A stretch of DNA of 64,000 bases from Massilia sp. IC2-278 (GCF_020708045.1 NZ_JAJFES010000003.1:248001-312000); one strand, 5' to 3'. Shown: positions 17,334-26,719, counted from the first letter of the stretch. Numbers and translations: made by a program. The notes: generated by a model from the sequence alone, not told the origin.

Positions 17334-17359
17334 GGGGGCCAATCGGGTCGTTTGTGGAT

Positions 17360-17992
17360 TCAGGCGCGGTGGGCATCGCGCAGCGCGCGCAGGGCCAGGC
17401 CGATCAGGTCGCCGGCCCGCAATTCGGCGTGCAGCTGCATCGCATTGCCGTAGGTGAGTTCCATCACCAGCGCACCCAGCACCAGCGGCGCGACCGGCGA
17501 GCGGCCGTCCGGGAAAATCTTGGCAAGCCGGCTGCCGACCGCCTTCCACTGCTCGTCGAACAGGCGCGTGTGGCGCTCGAACAAAACCGTATGGTTGCGC
17601 ACCAGGCGCGTCAGGTCGAGCACCAGCATGCGCAGGTCCGGCTCGTGCTGCAGGCCGTTGGCCCAGGTGCAGACGGTGGCGATGGCTTCCTCGGCTTCGT
17701 CGACCGCATCCAGGCGCCGGCACAGTTCATCGGCCTGGCCGCCGGCGTAGTAGTCGAACAGCTCGAAGAACAGTTCGTCCTTTGATGAGAAGTTCGAGTA
17801 CAGCGCGCCCTTCGAATAGCCGGCTTCCTCGGCGATGCGGTCGACCGAGGCGCCGGCAAACCCTTCGCGTGAGAACACGACGGCGGCCGAGGCCAGCAGG
17901 CGCTCGCGGGTCTGGGCGCGGCTCTGCTCGCGCGTCAAGCGGGCCGGCCGGCTGGGCATGGGAGCTTCCTTGATGGCGTCGGATGGGTTCAT
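17360..17992 (-). CDS. TetR/AcrR family transcriptional regulator
   Basis: 210 residues; a second ATG 33 bases in (MPSRPARL) is also possible. The N-terminal helix-turn-helix is typical ([29 protein letters not shown]). The C-terminal ligand domain is all-helical and specific to its inducer. The gene sits inside the minus-strand efflux operon behind the HlyD gene, so it most likely represses the operon that contains it. A palindrome at 22391-22404 in front of the first gene is the best operator candidate. Confidence 0.92.
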   Translation of the reverse strand: MNPSDAIKEAPMPSRPARLTREQSRAQTRERLLASAAVVFSREGFAGASVDRIAEEAGYSKGALYSNFSSKDELFFELFDYYAGGQADELCRRLDAVDEAEEAIATVCTWANGLQHEPDLRMLVLDLTRLVRNHTVLFERHTRLFDEQWKAVGSRLAKIFPDGRSPVAPLVLGALVMELTYGNAMQLHAELRAGDLIGLALRALRDAHRA

Positions 17993-18015
17993 GGTCTCTT
18001 TGTCTTGGCTAGCGC

Positions 18016-19050
18016 TCAGCCTTCCAGCGCCACGGTCGGCGTTACCGACATGCCCACCTTCAGCAGGCGCGCGGCGTCCTGGCCCGGATCGATGACGATC
18101 TTCACCGGCAGGCGCTGCACCACTTTCGTGAAATTGCCGGTCGCATTATCCGGTGCAATCGGAGAAAAGGAAACACTGCTGGCCGGCGCCAGGCTGGCCA
18201 CGTGGCCATGCAGCGTGGTCCCGGGCAGCATGTCTACCGCGATGTCGACGCGCTGGCCGACGCGCATGCGCGCCAGCTGGGTCTCGCGGAAGTTCGCTTC
18301 CACATACGCCGACTGCAGCGGCACGATGGCCAGCATCGCGGCGCCAACCTGGGAATAGGCGCCGACGCGCACGCTGCGCTGGCCGACCACGCCGTCGATC
18401 GGCGCGACGATCCTGGTGTACGACAGGTGCAGTTCGGCCGCCGCCAATGCCGCTTTGCTGCGCGCCACCTGCGCTTCGCCCTGCTCCACCTGTGCGCGCA
18501 GGATGGCGGTCTGCTGTCGCGCGCCGGCCAGCGCGGCGGTATCGGCCTTGTGCCGGGCCGCCGCGGCCTGGGCCTGGGACTCGGCCTGCTGGCGGTCCTG
18601 CAGCGTGGCCGAACCGTCCGACGACAAATCGCGGTAACGCGCCTCGTTGGCACGGGCGAATGTCAATGCCGCCTGGTCGGCCGCCACGGCGGCGCCGGCG
18701 CGCTCGATGGCGCTGCCCTGCTGGGCGGCAGTGGCGCGCAGGCGCGCCAGGTCGGCCTCGGCCTGGGCCAGGTCGGCCTTTGCCATGTCGATGGCCACGA
18801 CATAGTCGCGGTCGTCGATCCGGGCCAGCAGCTGGCCCTTCTTCACGTCCTGGTGGTCTTCGACCAGGACCTCGAGCACGTTGCCGGCCACCTTCGGCGC
18901 GACCAGGGTGAAGTCGGCGGTGACATAGGCGTCGTCGGTGCTCTGGCGCGCGCCGTGGCCTTCGCCATAACTATAGGAATAGGCACTGCCGGCCAGGACG
19001 GCGGCGAGCAGGACGGCGACGGTGATTTTTGCGGTGTTCGGGAGGGACAT
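18016..19050 (-). CDS. HlyD/EmrA-family periplasmic adaptor of the efflux pump
   Basis: 344 residues. One N-terminal membrane anchor (ITVAVLLAAVLAGSAYS) is followed by a split lipoyl domain (TLVAPKVAGNVLEVLVEDHQ, later VAPIDGVVGQRSV). Between its halves lies an Ala-rich coiled-coil hairpin (about residues 85-195). A beta-barrel domain follows, with EANFRETQLARMRVGQ typical of EmrA. It links an inner-membrane MFS pump to the outer-membrane channel. It lies directly behind the MFS gene (27-base gap) and ahead of TetR, in the usual order for an EmrAB-TolC-like system. Confidence 0.93.
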   Translation of the reverse strand: MSLPNTAKITVAVLLAAVLAGSAYSYSYGEGHGARQSTDDAYVTADFTLVAPKVAGNVLEVLVEDHQDVKKGQLLARIDDRDYVVAIDMAKADLAQAEADLARLRATAAQQGSAIERAGAAVAADQAALTFARANEARYRDLSSDGSATLQDRQQAESQAQAAAARHKADTAALAGARQQTAILRAQVEQGEAQVARSKAALAAAELHLSYTRIVAPIDGVVGQRSVRVGAYSQVGAAMLAIVPLQSAYVEANFRETQLARMRVGQRVDIAVDMLPGTTLHGHVASLAPASSVSFSPIAPDNATGNFTKVVQRLPVKIVIDPGQDAARLLKVGMSVTPTVALEG

Positions 19051-19077
19051 GCTGATCCTTGATGATGCTGTTTGTAT

Positions 19078-20655
19078 TTAATGTTGTTTGGGAGGCAGGG
19101 CCGGCGGCGCGATGTACTGGAGCATGAGCACGAAGGGCACCAGCGCCAGCGCCAGCACCCCGAGCACGAGGTAGCTGTCGCCGATGGCCAGCACGAAGGC
19201 CTGGTGCGAGACACGCTGCGCCACCTCGCCCAGCTGCGCGGGTTCCAGCGCGCCGGCCAGGCGGCGCGCATTCGCGGCGCCATCGAGCAGCACGTTCGCG
19301 TGCATCGCTTCGCGCACCGCCAGCAGGCGGCCAACCACGGCGCTGCCGATCAAGGTGCCAAGCACGCGCAGGGCGTTCACGATGCCCGAGACCTGCGGCC
19401 CTTCCATCGGCTGCACCACACTGGTGGCCAGGAACAGCAGCGCGATCACCGCCATCGGCTGGCCGAAGGCCTGCAAGGCCTGGGCCAATACGAACTGGTC
19501 GGCCATCCAGTTGGGCGTGACGCGTGCACCGGCGAAACAGGACAGCGCGATCAGCACCAGGCCGGCAGCGAACACATGGCGCGCATCGACCCACTTCTTG
19601 TACAGCAGCCAGGACACGGCCGGCCCCAGCACGAACTGCGGCAGGCCGACTTCCAGGCCGATCACGGCCAGCTGCGGCGTGCGGAAATGCCAGGCGTGGC
19701 CGAGGTAATTCGCCGGCAGCAGCGAGCCGGAAAGCAGCACCACCAGCAGGCCGACGAAGATGGCGAAGCCCAGGCCCAGGTTGCGGCGGTGCAGCAGCTG
19801 CAGCTTGATGAATGGCATGGGGTGGAACCATTCGCACAGCAGGAAAATGGCGAGTAGCCCACCGCCGGCGCCGAACAGCCAGCACACCAGCGGGCTGTTG
19901 AACCAGTCGAGGCGCTCGCCCTGGGTCAGGCCGATGCCGAGCATGACCAGGCCAATGAAGCCGGTGACCAGCCCCATCCAGTCGACCTGTTTGAAGCGCT
20001 CCAGGCGCACCGGGTCTTGCGGAATGCCCCAGGCCACGGCGCCCAGCGCGAACAGCGCCAGCGGAATCGTTTGCCAGAACAGCAGCTGCCAGACGTGCAG
20101 GCCGTCGGTCCAGGTGCCGGACAGCCAGGTGGCCACGTTCGGCGCAAAGGTCGCGGTCATTGCATACAGGGCCAGGCCGTACAGGCGCAGCGGCAGCGGG
20201 AAGAAGCGCAGCGCCGCCGCCATCAGCACCGGAATCAGGAGGCCGCCGAACAGGCCTTGCAGGCAGCGCAGCACCAGCAGGACGTCGACGTTTGGCGCCA
20301 GCGGCGTCAGGATGCCGAGCAGCGCAAAAGTCGCCACCACCGCCAGGTGATAGCGGCGGAAGGAAAACGTGACCGCGAACCAGGCCGAGAACGGCATCGC
20401 AGCGAGCTCGAAGGCGGCGTACAGGCTGTTGATCCAGCTGCCGTCGTCGACACCCATGCCGAAGGCAGTGCGGATGTCGGCCAGCGCCAGGCCGCCGATG
20501 CGGCTGTTCAGGCCCGACATCATGGCGGCGACAAACACGCCGAGCACGCCGGTGAGCAGGCGCGGGCCGAACGGATGAACGACCGGCGCCGCTGCGGGTT
20601 TGCCCGGAGCCGGTGCTGGAGCGGCCGGCACGCCGGGAAGTGCATGTCCCGTCAT
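19078..20655 (-). CDS. DHA2-family MFS drug efflux pump, EmrB-like
   Basis: 525 residues from the ATG at 20655, which overlaps the stop of the 88-residue gene (ATGA); the longer open frame upstream belongs to other genes. About 14 membrane helices. The motif A region between helices 2 and 3 is degenerate, as often in this subgroup (FAVTFSFRRYHLAV), and the helix 1 pattern MMSGLNSRIGGLALADIR is typical of the EmrB/FusB-like group. It would export an organic compound in exchange for protons, together with the HlyD adaptor and the outer-membrane factor of the same operon. The substrate is unknown. Confidence 0.92.
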   Translation of the reverse strand: MTGHALPGVPAAPAPAPGKPAAAPVVHPFGPRLLTGVLGVFVAAMMSGLNSRIGGLALADIRTAFGMGVDDGSWINSLYAAFELAAMPFSAWFAVTFSFRRYHLAVVATFALLGILTPLAPNVDVLLVLRCLQGLFGGLLIPVLMAAALRFFPLPLRLYGLALYAMTATFAPNVATWLSGTWTDGLHVWQLLFWQTIPLALFALGAVAWGIPQDPVRLERFKQVDWMGLVTGFIGLVMLGIGLTQGERLDWFNSPLVCWLFGAGGGLLAIFLLCEWFHPMPFIKLQLLHRRNLGLGFAIFVGLLVVLLSGSLLPANYLGHAWHFRTPQLAVIGLEVGLPQFVLGPAVSWLLYKKWVDARHVFAAGLVLIALSCFAGARVTPNWMADQFVLAQALQAFGQPMAVIALLFLATSVVQPMEGPQVSGIVNALRVLGTLIGSAVVGRLLAVREAMHANVLLDGAANARRLAGALEPAQLGEVAQRVSHQAFVLAIGDSYLVLGVLALALVPFVLMLQYIAPPALPPKQH

Positions 20656-20918
20656 CGCGGGTCTGCCTCGTCTTGTGCACTGGTCAAGGCGCGTGCGGCG
20701 GCATCGGCCAGCGCCATGGCTTCGTCGCGGCTGCCGGCAACGCCCTGCCCGGCCACGCCGTCGGCGTCCCAGGTCTGGATTTCCCAGTGCCAGCTGCCGT
20801 CGAATTCGTCGGCCCATACGCACAGGCGGCGGTGGTGCACGCCGTAGGTATCGTCGTCGAGATCGCGCACCCACAGCGGCAGGTCGGTCTCCATGGAAGC
20901 GGTCCAGTCGTGCCTCAT
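20652..20918 (-). CDS. Conserved-looking 88-residue protein of unknown function inside the efflux operon
   Basis: 88 residues, acidic, with no signal peptide or membrane helix. It has four Trp and paired aromatic patterns (LPLWVRDLDDDTYGV, GSWHWEIQTWDADG), an Ala-rich C-terminal helix (EAMALADAAARAL) and an acidic tail. Its start overlaps the stop of the outer-membrane factor gene and its stop overlaps the start of the MFS pump gene, both as ATGA. This double coupling is strong evidence that it is a real gene translated with the pump. I do not recognise the family. A cytoplasmic accessory or regulator of the transporter is inference. Confidence 0.85.
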   Translation of the reverse strand: MRHDWTASMETDLPLWVRDLDDDTYGVHHRRLCVWADEFDGSWHWEIQTWDADGVAGQGVAGSRDEAMALADAAARALTSAQDEADPR

Positions 20919-22348
20919 TGCGCCGCTTCCCAGCCGCCGCCCAGCGCCTTGTACAGCGCCACCATCGCCAGCGCGGTGTCGGTACGGCCGCGCGAGGCGG
21001 CGTTTTCGCTGTCGAGCAGGCGCTGCTGGGTGACCAGCACGGTGAGGTAGTCGGCCGCGCCCTGCGCATAGCGGCGCTCGGCGTGGGTCAGGGCGCGGCG
21101 GTTTTCCAGCACGGCCACGTCGAGCTGCGCGGCGCGCTGTTGCACGCGGCGGTAGCTCGACAAGGCGTTGTCGACTTCGTGCCAGGCTTTTAATACGGTC
21201 TGCCGGTAGGCGATCGCCGCTTCCTGCTGGCGCGCTTCCGTGAGTGCGAGCTCGCCCTTCAGGCGCCCGCCCTCGAAGACCGGCAGGTGCAGGCTCGGGC
21301 CGATGGCGAACTGGCGCGCGCCCCAGCCCAGGTCCGAGAACGACAAGGCTTGCGCGCCCAGGCTGCCGGTGAGGCTGATGCGCGGGTAAAAGTCGGCCTG
21401 GGCGGCGCCGATCTGCGCGGTGGCCGCATGCAGGCGGCTTTCCGCGCCCAGGATGTCGGGACGGCGATGGGCCAGCTCGGACGGCAAGCCGACCGGCACC
21501 CGGGCCGGCAGGCCGGGCAGCTCGGCGGCTTCGCCCAGTTGGGCGTCGAGCGCGCGCGGCGGTTTGGCCAGCAGCAGCGCCAGCGCATTGCTCAGGGCGT
21601 CGGCGCGCGCTTCGAGTTCGGGAATCGCCGCTTCGAAGCTGGCCAGCTGGGCGCGCGCGACCGAGGTGTCGAACGCGGTGGCCACGCCCTGGCTGCGGCG
21701 GCGCTCGGCCACGTGCAGGCTTTTCGCGGCGATCTCGCTGTTCGAACGGGCCACGCGCAGGTCGTTCTGCACGCCGCGCAGTTCCAGGTAGACGCGCGCC
21801 ACTTCGGCGGTCAGCGAGACGCGCATGGCGGCGGCGTCGAAGCCGGCCGCTTCCAGCTGGGCGGCGCTGGACTCCTGCAGGCGCCGCGCCCGCCCCCACA
21901 AATCGAGCTCCCAGCTGGCATCGACACCGGCCTGCGACAGATTGAACGCGTGCTGGTCGGTGGCGCCGCTGAGGGCATTCGTGCCCTTGCCGCTGGCGCG
22001 CTGGCGGGCGTAGGACGCACCCGCGTCCACGCTTGGCAGCAGCGCGGCGCCGCTCACCTGCAAGGCGGCGCGGCTTTGCGCCACGCGCGCGGCGGCAGCC
22101 TGCAGATCGAGGTTGGCATCGATCGCCTCGCGTTCAAGTTCGACCAGCAGCGGGTCCTGGAACAGCTTCCACCAGGACGCGTCGAGCGCCTGTTCGACGG
22201 TATGGCTGCTCACAGCGGCGCCGGCGGTGGCGAACGAGGCGACGGCAGGCGCGGACTCCGGCCGATGGAAATCGGGACCGAGCGTGCAGGCGCTCAGGGC
22301 AAACAGGCAAGCCAGCACGCCTGCGCGCAGGGGAAATGAAAGGGACAT
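20915..22348 (-). CDS. Outer-membrane efflux channel lipoprotein, NodT/OprM family
   Basis: 477 residues from the ATG at 22348, where a lipoprotein signal begins (GVLACLFALSACTLGPDF, lipobox Cys21). The longer open frame to 22417 adds an unlikely leader. It has two repeats of the outer-membrane efflux protein domain: WWKLFQDPLLVELEREA and AAARVAQSRAAL in the first, RRPDILGAESRLHAATAQIG and SLGAQALSFSDL in the second. It forms the trimeric tunnel through periplasm and outer membrane. It is the first gene of the operon, so its promoter region likely controls the whole unit. Confidence 0.93.
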   Translation of the reverse strand: MSLSFPLRAGVLACLFALSACTLGPDFHRPESAPAVASFATAGAAVSSHTVEQALDASWWKLFQDPLLVELEREAIDANLDLQAAAARVAQSRAALQVSGAALLPSVDAGASYARQRASGKGTNALSGATDQHAFNLSQAGVDASWELDLWGRARRLQESSAAQLEAAGFDAAAMRVSLTAEVARVYLELRGVQNDLRVARSNSEIAAKSLHVAERRRSQGVATAFDTSVARAQLASFEAAIPELEARADALSNALALLLAKPPRALDAQLGEAAELPGLPARVPVGLPSELAHRRPDILGAESRLHAATAQIGAAQADFYPRISLTGSLGAQALSFSDLGWGARQFAIGPSLHLPVFEGGRLKGELALTEARQQEAAIAYRQTVLKAWHEVDNALSSYRRVQQRAAQLDVAVLENRRALTHAERRYAQGAADYLTVLVTQQRLLDSENAASRGRTDTALAMVALYKALGGGWEAAQ

Positions 22349-22390
22349 GGGAGGGAAATCTTCGAGAGACGGTAACGCGGGTCGGCAATT

Positions 22391-22404
22391 ATACCGAACG
22401 GTAT
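22391..22404. promoter_or_regulatory. Perfect palindrome, candidate TetR operator of the efflux operon
   Basis: ATACCGAACGGTAT is a perfect 6-2-6 palindrome, further flanked by AATT on the left and GAATT on the right. It lies 43 bases before the start of the outer-membrane factor gene and 144 bases before the divergent hydrolase gene. The half-site TACCGAAC occurs again at about 22452-22459. Position and form fit a TetR-family repressor site. Confidence 0.6.
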
Positions 22405-22547
22405 CCGAATTGCGCAAGGTATGCGATTTTTGGCCGGCTTCGATGCGTACGGTACCGAACTCGATAAAATTTCTGCCATGCTAGAATTTCCGGCCCGCCG
22501 CGACCATTGCGCCTGGCGCCGTCTATATAGATACCAGCCCGCACCCG

Positions 22548-23345
22548 ATGCCTTCCAACGCCGCTTCACCCCTCCTGTTTGCCGATATCGCCTGGCACGG
22601 CCGCACCGTGCGCCACGAATACACCTGGGCCGGCGCCGCCGCCTCGGACCATCCGACCGTCGTCTTCCTGCACGAGGGCCTGGGCTCGGTCTCGCTCTGG
22701 CGTGACTTTCCGGAACGGTTCTGCCAGGCCCACGGCCTGCGCGGGCTGGTGTTTTCGCGTTATGGCTACGGCCGCTCGACGGCGCGTCCACTCGACGAAC
22801 CGCTGCCGCACGATTTCATGCACCAACAGGCCTGGGAAGTGTTGCCGGCCCTGCTGGCGCAACTCGGCGTCGAACGCCCCTGGCTCTTCGGCCACAGCGA
22901 CGGCGCCTCGATCGCCCTGCTGCACGCGGCGCGCTTTCCGGTCAGCGGCGTGGTCGTGATGGCGCCGCACATCCTGGTCGAGGACATCGGCGTGGCTTCC
23001 ATCGGCCAGGCGCGCGAGGCCTACCTGCATGGCCCGCTGCGCGAGCGGCTGGCGCGCCATCACCTCGACGTCGACTCGGCCTTCTGGGGCTGGAACGATG
23101 CCTGGCTCGACCCGGCCTTCCGCAGCTGGGACATCCGCGGCGAGGTGGCACGGATCACGGCGCCGCTGCTGGCCATCCAGGGCGAAGGCGACGAATATGG
23201 CACGCTGGAACAGGTGGAAGGCATCCAACGCCTGGCGCCCCAGGCCGAGCTGCTGGTGCTGCCGGACTGCGGCCATTCGCCGCATCGCGACCAGGTGCAG
23301 CGCGTCATCGACGCGGCGGGACGCTTCATCCTGGGTCACGCCTGA
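22548..23345 (+). CDS. Alpha/beta hydrolase
   Basis: 265 residues, no signal peptide, so cytoplasmic. It has the alpha/beta hydrolase fold with an oxyanion-side motif (VVFLHEGLGSVSLW), the nucleophile elbow GHSDG with Ser117, the acid Asp215 in GEGDEYG and His243 in DCGHSPHRD: a complete catalytic triad. The lid region (AREAYLHGPLRERLARHH and SAFWGWNDAWLDP) resembles esterases and C-C hydrolases of small organic compounds. It is divergent from the efflux operon and has its own terminator before the furan genes. The substrate is unknown. Confidence 0.88.
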   Translation: MPSNAASPLLFADIAWHGRTVRHEYTWAGAAASDHPTVVFLHEGLGSVSLWRDFPERFCQAHGLRGLVFSRYGYGRSTARPLDEPLPHDFMHQQAWEVLPALLAQLGVERPWLFGHSDGASIALLHAARFPVSGVVVMAPHILVEDIGVASIGQAREAYLHGPLRERLARHHLDVDSAFWGWNDAWLDPAFRSWDIRGEVARITAPLLAIQGEGDEYGTLEQVEGIQRLAPQAELLVLPDCGHSPHRDQVQRVIDAAGRFILGHA

Positions 23346-23356
23346 GGGGGCCGAAC

Positions 23357-23390
23357 GATGGTTTCGGCCACGGGCCGACCATCAGTTTTT
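23357..23390 (+). terminator. Terminator of the alpha/beta hydrolase gene
   Basis: GATGGTTTCGGCC (23357-23369) pairs with GGCCGACCATC (23373-23383) with a two-base bulge, followed by AGTTTTTC. It lies 12 bases behind the stop codon and shields the furan genes from read-through. Confidence 0.65.
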
Positions 23391-23515
23391 CTGATATTAC
23401 GCATAAACAAACATTATTAGAATAGATGACCGTCCTGCGTTACCCTTTAGTCATAAAAGCAGCGGCCCGATGCGCTTGACCGTCGAGACCCTGCGGCAGA
23501 CTTAAGGAGACGCAC

Positions 23516-25258
23516 GTGGAGACGGCGCAGGAACGATACGACTACCTCATCGTCGGCGGCGGTTCGGCAGGCTGTGTGCTGGCCAACCGGCTGTCCGCCG
23601 ATCCCGGCGTGCGCGTGGCCCTGATCGAAGCCGGGCTCGATACCCTGCCCGGCCAGGTGCCGGCCGAAATCCTCGACAGCTATCCGATGCCGCTGTTCTG
23701 CGGCGACCGCTTCATCTGGCCCGAACTCAAGGCCAGGGCCACTCCCGCCTCCCCGCTGAAAGTGTACGAACAGGGCCGCGTGATGGGCGGCGGCTCCAGC
23801 ATCAACGTGCAGGCGGCCAACCGCGGCCTGCCGCGCGACTACGATGCCTGGGCCGACGGTGGCGCCGCCGGCTGGAGCTGGAACGAGGTGCTGCCCTGGT
23901 TCCGCAAGCTGGAACGCGACCTCGATTTCGGCGACTCTTCCCTGCACGGCAACAGCGGCCCGGTGCCGATCCGCCGCATCGGTCCGGACGCGTGGCCGCG
24001 CTTCTGCCACGTGTTTGCCGATGGCTTGAAGCGCACCGGCCTGCCTTACCTGCAAGACCAGAATGGCGAATTCGGCGACGGCCTGTTCCCCGCTGCCTTT
24101 TCGAACGTCGACGACCAGCGGGTTTCCACCGCCGTCGGCTACCTCGATGCCGCCACCCGCGCCCGCCCGAACCTGAGCATCCTGGCCGGCATGCGCGTCG
24201 AACGCGTCGTTCTCGAGAACGGCGCCGCGCGCGGCGTGACCGTGATCGACGGCGCCGGCACCCGCGTGCGCCATGACGCGAATGAGGTGATCCTGTCGGC
24301 CGGCGCGCTGCAGTCCCCTGCCCTGCTGCTGCAAGCCGGGATCGGCGACGCCGCCGACCTCACCAACCTCGGCATCCGCGTCGTGGCCGACCTGCCCGGC
24401 GTCGGACGCAACCTGCAGGACCACCCGGCCCTGACCTTCTGCCATTTCCTGGCGCCCGAATTCCGCATGCCCCTGAGCCGCCGCCGCGCCAGCATGGCGG
24501 CCGCACGCTTCTCCTCCAACCTGCCCGATTGCGACGGTTCCGACATGTACCTGTCGAGCGCCACGCGCGCCGCCTGGCATGCGCTCGGCAACCGCCTCGG
24601 CCTGTTCTTCCTGTGGTGTAACCGGCCGTACTCGCGCGGCCAGGTGCGCCTGGCCTCGAACGACCCGCTGGCGGCGCCCGACGTCGAACTCAACCTCCTG
24701 TCCGACGAGCGCGACCTGCAGCGCATGGCCATCGGCGTCCGGCGCCTGGCCGACGTCATCCAGGGCAGCGAACTGCACAAGCATGCCGGCGACTTCTTCC
24801 CCGCCACCTTCAGTGCGCGCGTCAAGGCGCTGAGCCGCCACAGCCCCGGCAACGCCCTGCTGACGCGCGTGCTCGGCGGCGCCCTCGACGTGCCGGCGCC
24901 GCTGCGCCAATGGCTGATCGAGCGCTTCGTCACCGGCGGCCAGCGCATGAACGCCCTGCTGGCCGACGAGGCTGCGCTGCACGCCTTTATCCGCAAGAGC
25001 GTGTTCGGCGTCTGGCACGCCAGCGGCACCTGCCGCATGGGCCCATCGAACGACCGCGAGGCCGTCACCGACAGCCAGGGCCGCGTGCATGGCGTGCACA
25101 ACCTGCGCGTGGTGGATGCCTCGCTGATGCCGCGCTTGCCGTCGGCGAACACCAACATCCCGACGATCATGATGGCCGAGAAAATCGCCGACGCCATCCT
25201 CGCAGGACGGCGCACGCAGCGCCGGGAACACCGGGCGGCACTGGCCGATAGCGACTGA
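23516..25258 (+). CDS. hmfH: GMC-family FAD oxidoreductase, HmfH-like HMF/furfural oxidase
   Basis: 580 residues from a GTG start with AAGGAG eight bases upstream. The FAD-binding N terminus reads YDYLIVGGGSAGCVLANRL. The GMC signatures VMGGGSSINVQ and VILSAGALQSPALLLQAGIG are present. The catalytic His501 is in WHASGTCRMGP and the partner Asn in SANTNIPTIMMAEK. In the furan pathway HmfH oxidises 5-hydroxymethylfurfural stepwise to 2,5-furandicarboxylate and furfural to 2-furoate, with oxygen as acceptor. It is upstream of the transporter and the hmfABC genes on the same strand. Choline dehydrogenase-like enzymes share the fold; the gene set decides the call. Confidence 0.85.
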   Translation: METAQERYDYLIVGGGSAGCVLANRLSADPGVRVALIEAGLDTLPGQVPAEILDSYPMPLFCGDRFIWPELKARATPASPLKVYEQGRVMGGGSSINVQAANRGLPRDYDAWADGGAAGWSWNEVLPWFRKLERDLDFGDSSLHGNSGPVPIRRIGPDAWPRFCHVFADGLKRTGLPYLQDQNGEFGDGLFPAAFSNVDDQRVSTAVGYLDAATRARPNLSILAGMRVERVVLENGAARGVTVIDGAGTRVRHDANEVILSAGALQSPALLLQAGIGDAADLTNLGIRVVADLPGVGRNLQDHPALTFCHFLAPEFRMPLSRRRASMAAARFSSNLPDCDGSDMYLSSATRAAWHALGNRLGLFFLWCNRPYSRGQVRLASNDPLAAPDVELNLLSDERDLQRMAIGVRRLADVIQGSELHKHAGDFFPATFSARVKALSRHSPGNALLTRVLGGALDVPAPLRQWLIERFVTGGQRMNALLADEAALHAFIRKSVFGVWHASGTCRMGPSNDREAVTDSQGRVHGVHNLRVVDASLMPRLPSANTNIPTIMMAEKIADAILAGRRTQRREHRAALADSD

Positions 25259-25345
25259 CGACAAGTCGCGCCTGTGCCGAAATGAAGTAACCGCACTATC
25301 CACGGCGTCGCTGGCGCCGTGGCCACACATACCCAGGAGACAAAC

Positions 25346-26698
25346 ATGGCTGTGCTCACCAATCAAACCGTGGTATCCGAGCGGGAGAACAACCGCCACA
25401 CGCTCAGGGCGGTGATCGCCTCGTGCATCGGCTGGTCGCTCGACCTCTACGACCTCTTCATCCTGCTGTTCGTGGCGCCGATCATCGGCAAGCTGTTCTT
25501 CCCGTCCGAGCACGCCATGCTGTCGCTGGCGGCGGTGTACGCCTCGTTCGGCGTGACCCTGCTGATGCGTCCCCTCGGTTCAGCCCTGTTCGGGTCGTAT
25601 GCCGACCGCAAGGGCCGCAAGGCCGCGATGATCGCCTCGATGATCGGCGTCGGTGTCTCGACCGCCGCCTTCGGCCTGCTGCCGACGGTCGCCACCATCG
25701 GCGTCGCGGCGCCGATCCTGTTCATCCTGCTGCGCCTGATCCAGGGCGTGTTCGTCGGCGGCGTGGTCGCGGCGACCCACACCATCGGCACCGAATCGGT
25801 GGCGCCGCGCTGGCGTGGCGCCGTATCGGGCCTGATCGGCGGCGGCGGCGCCGGCCTGGGCGCGCTGTTCGCCTCGATCGCCTACTACGCGCTGTCGGCC
25901 GCCTTCCCCGGCGAGCAGTTCGAGGAATGGGGCTGGCGCTGCATGTTCTTCACCGGGATCATCAGCGCGGTGCTGGGCATCACCATCTTCGGTAAGCTCG
26001 AAGAATCGCCGATGTTCAAGAAGCTGCAGGAAGCCAAGGCGCGCAGCAAGGCCGCCGCAGCCCCGATGGCCAATCCGGTGCGCACCCTGTTCACCGGCCA
26101 GTACCGCAACATCCTGCTGGTGAACCTGCTGCTGACCATCGGCGGCGGCGCCGGTTACTACCTGACCTCGGGCTTCCTGCCGACCTACCTGAAAGTCGTG
26201 AACGGCACCCCGGCCGACACCGCCGGCTTCATCCTCATGCTGGCCAGTATCGGCGTGATCGTCGCCTCGATCGCCACCGGCCACCTGAGCACCTTCATCG
26301 GCCGCAAGAAGACCTTCGTGTGGGTAGGCATACTGCGCCTGATCCTGCTGCCGGCGATTGCCCTGCTGATGCCGGGCGTGACCGACGCCGTGACCCTGGG
26401 CTTCTTCGTGATCGTCTTCTCCATGCTGGGCAGCATGGGCTATGCGCCGATCCTGATCTTCCTGAACGAGCGCTTCCCGACCACGATCCGCGCCACCGGC
26501 ACCGGTCTCTCGTGGAACATCGGTTTTGCGATTGGCGGCGTGCTGCCGACCTTCGTGTCGCTGGCCTCGCCGATGCCGACCGACGTGCCGATGTCGCTGG
26601 CCCTGTTCCTGGGCGGGATCAGCGTGATCTTCCTGATCGGCGCGCTGATCGTGCCAGAGACCATCGGCAAGCTGGACGAAGAGTCGGCGCAGCGCTGA
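25346..26698 (+). CDS. hmfT: MFS transporter of the furan locus (HmfT-like)
   Basis: 450 residues from the ATG at 25346 behind AGGAGA. It has 12 membrane helices. Helix 1 has the acidic pattern GWSLDLYDLFILLF seen in aromatic acid/metabolite:H+ symporters, loop 2-3 has motif A (GSYADRKGRKAAMI) and helix 4/5 has RLIQGVFVGGVVAATHTIGTE. It would import a furan acid or a related carboxylate with protons. It lies 87 bases behind hmfH and ends at a strong terminator, so hmfH-hmfT form one transcription unit. In Cupriavidus MFS genes accompany the hmf clusters; the exact substrate is not proven by sequence. Confidence 0.82.
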   Translation: MAVLTNQTVVSERENNRHTLRAVIASCIGWSLDLYDLFILLFVAPIIGKLFFPSEHAMLSLAAVYASFGVTLLMRPLGSALFGSYADRKGRKAAMIASMIGVGVSTAAFGLLPTVATIGVAAPILFILLRLIQGVFVGGVVAATHTIGTESVAPRWRGAVSGLIGGGGAGLGALFASIAYYALSAAFPGEQFEEWGWRCMFFTGIISAVLGITIFGKLEESPMFKKLQEAKARSKAAAAPMANPVRTLFTGQYRNILLVNLLLTIGGGAGYYLTSGFLPTYLKVVNGTPADTAGFILMLASIGVIVASIATGHLSTFIGRKKTFVWVGILRLILLPAIALLMPGVTDAVTLGFFVIVFSMLGSMGYAPILIFLNERFPTTIRATGTGLSWNIGFAIGGVLPTFVSLASPMPTDVPMSLALFLGGISVIFLIGALIVPETIGKLDEESAQR

Positions 26699-26719
26699 CG
26701 GCTGGCCGAGCTGCATACG

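Noticed and set aside
17334..17723. N-terminal extension of the YnfA frame to 239 residues
   Set aside because: The first 130 residues are a shadow of the TetR gene; YnfA proteins are about 108 residues.
20919..21899. Long minus-strand frame upstream of the 88-residue gene, suggesting a 415-residue protein
   Set aside because: The upstream part is another frame of the outer-membrane factor gene. The ATG at 20918 with ATGA overlap is the sensible start.
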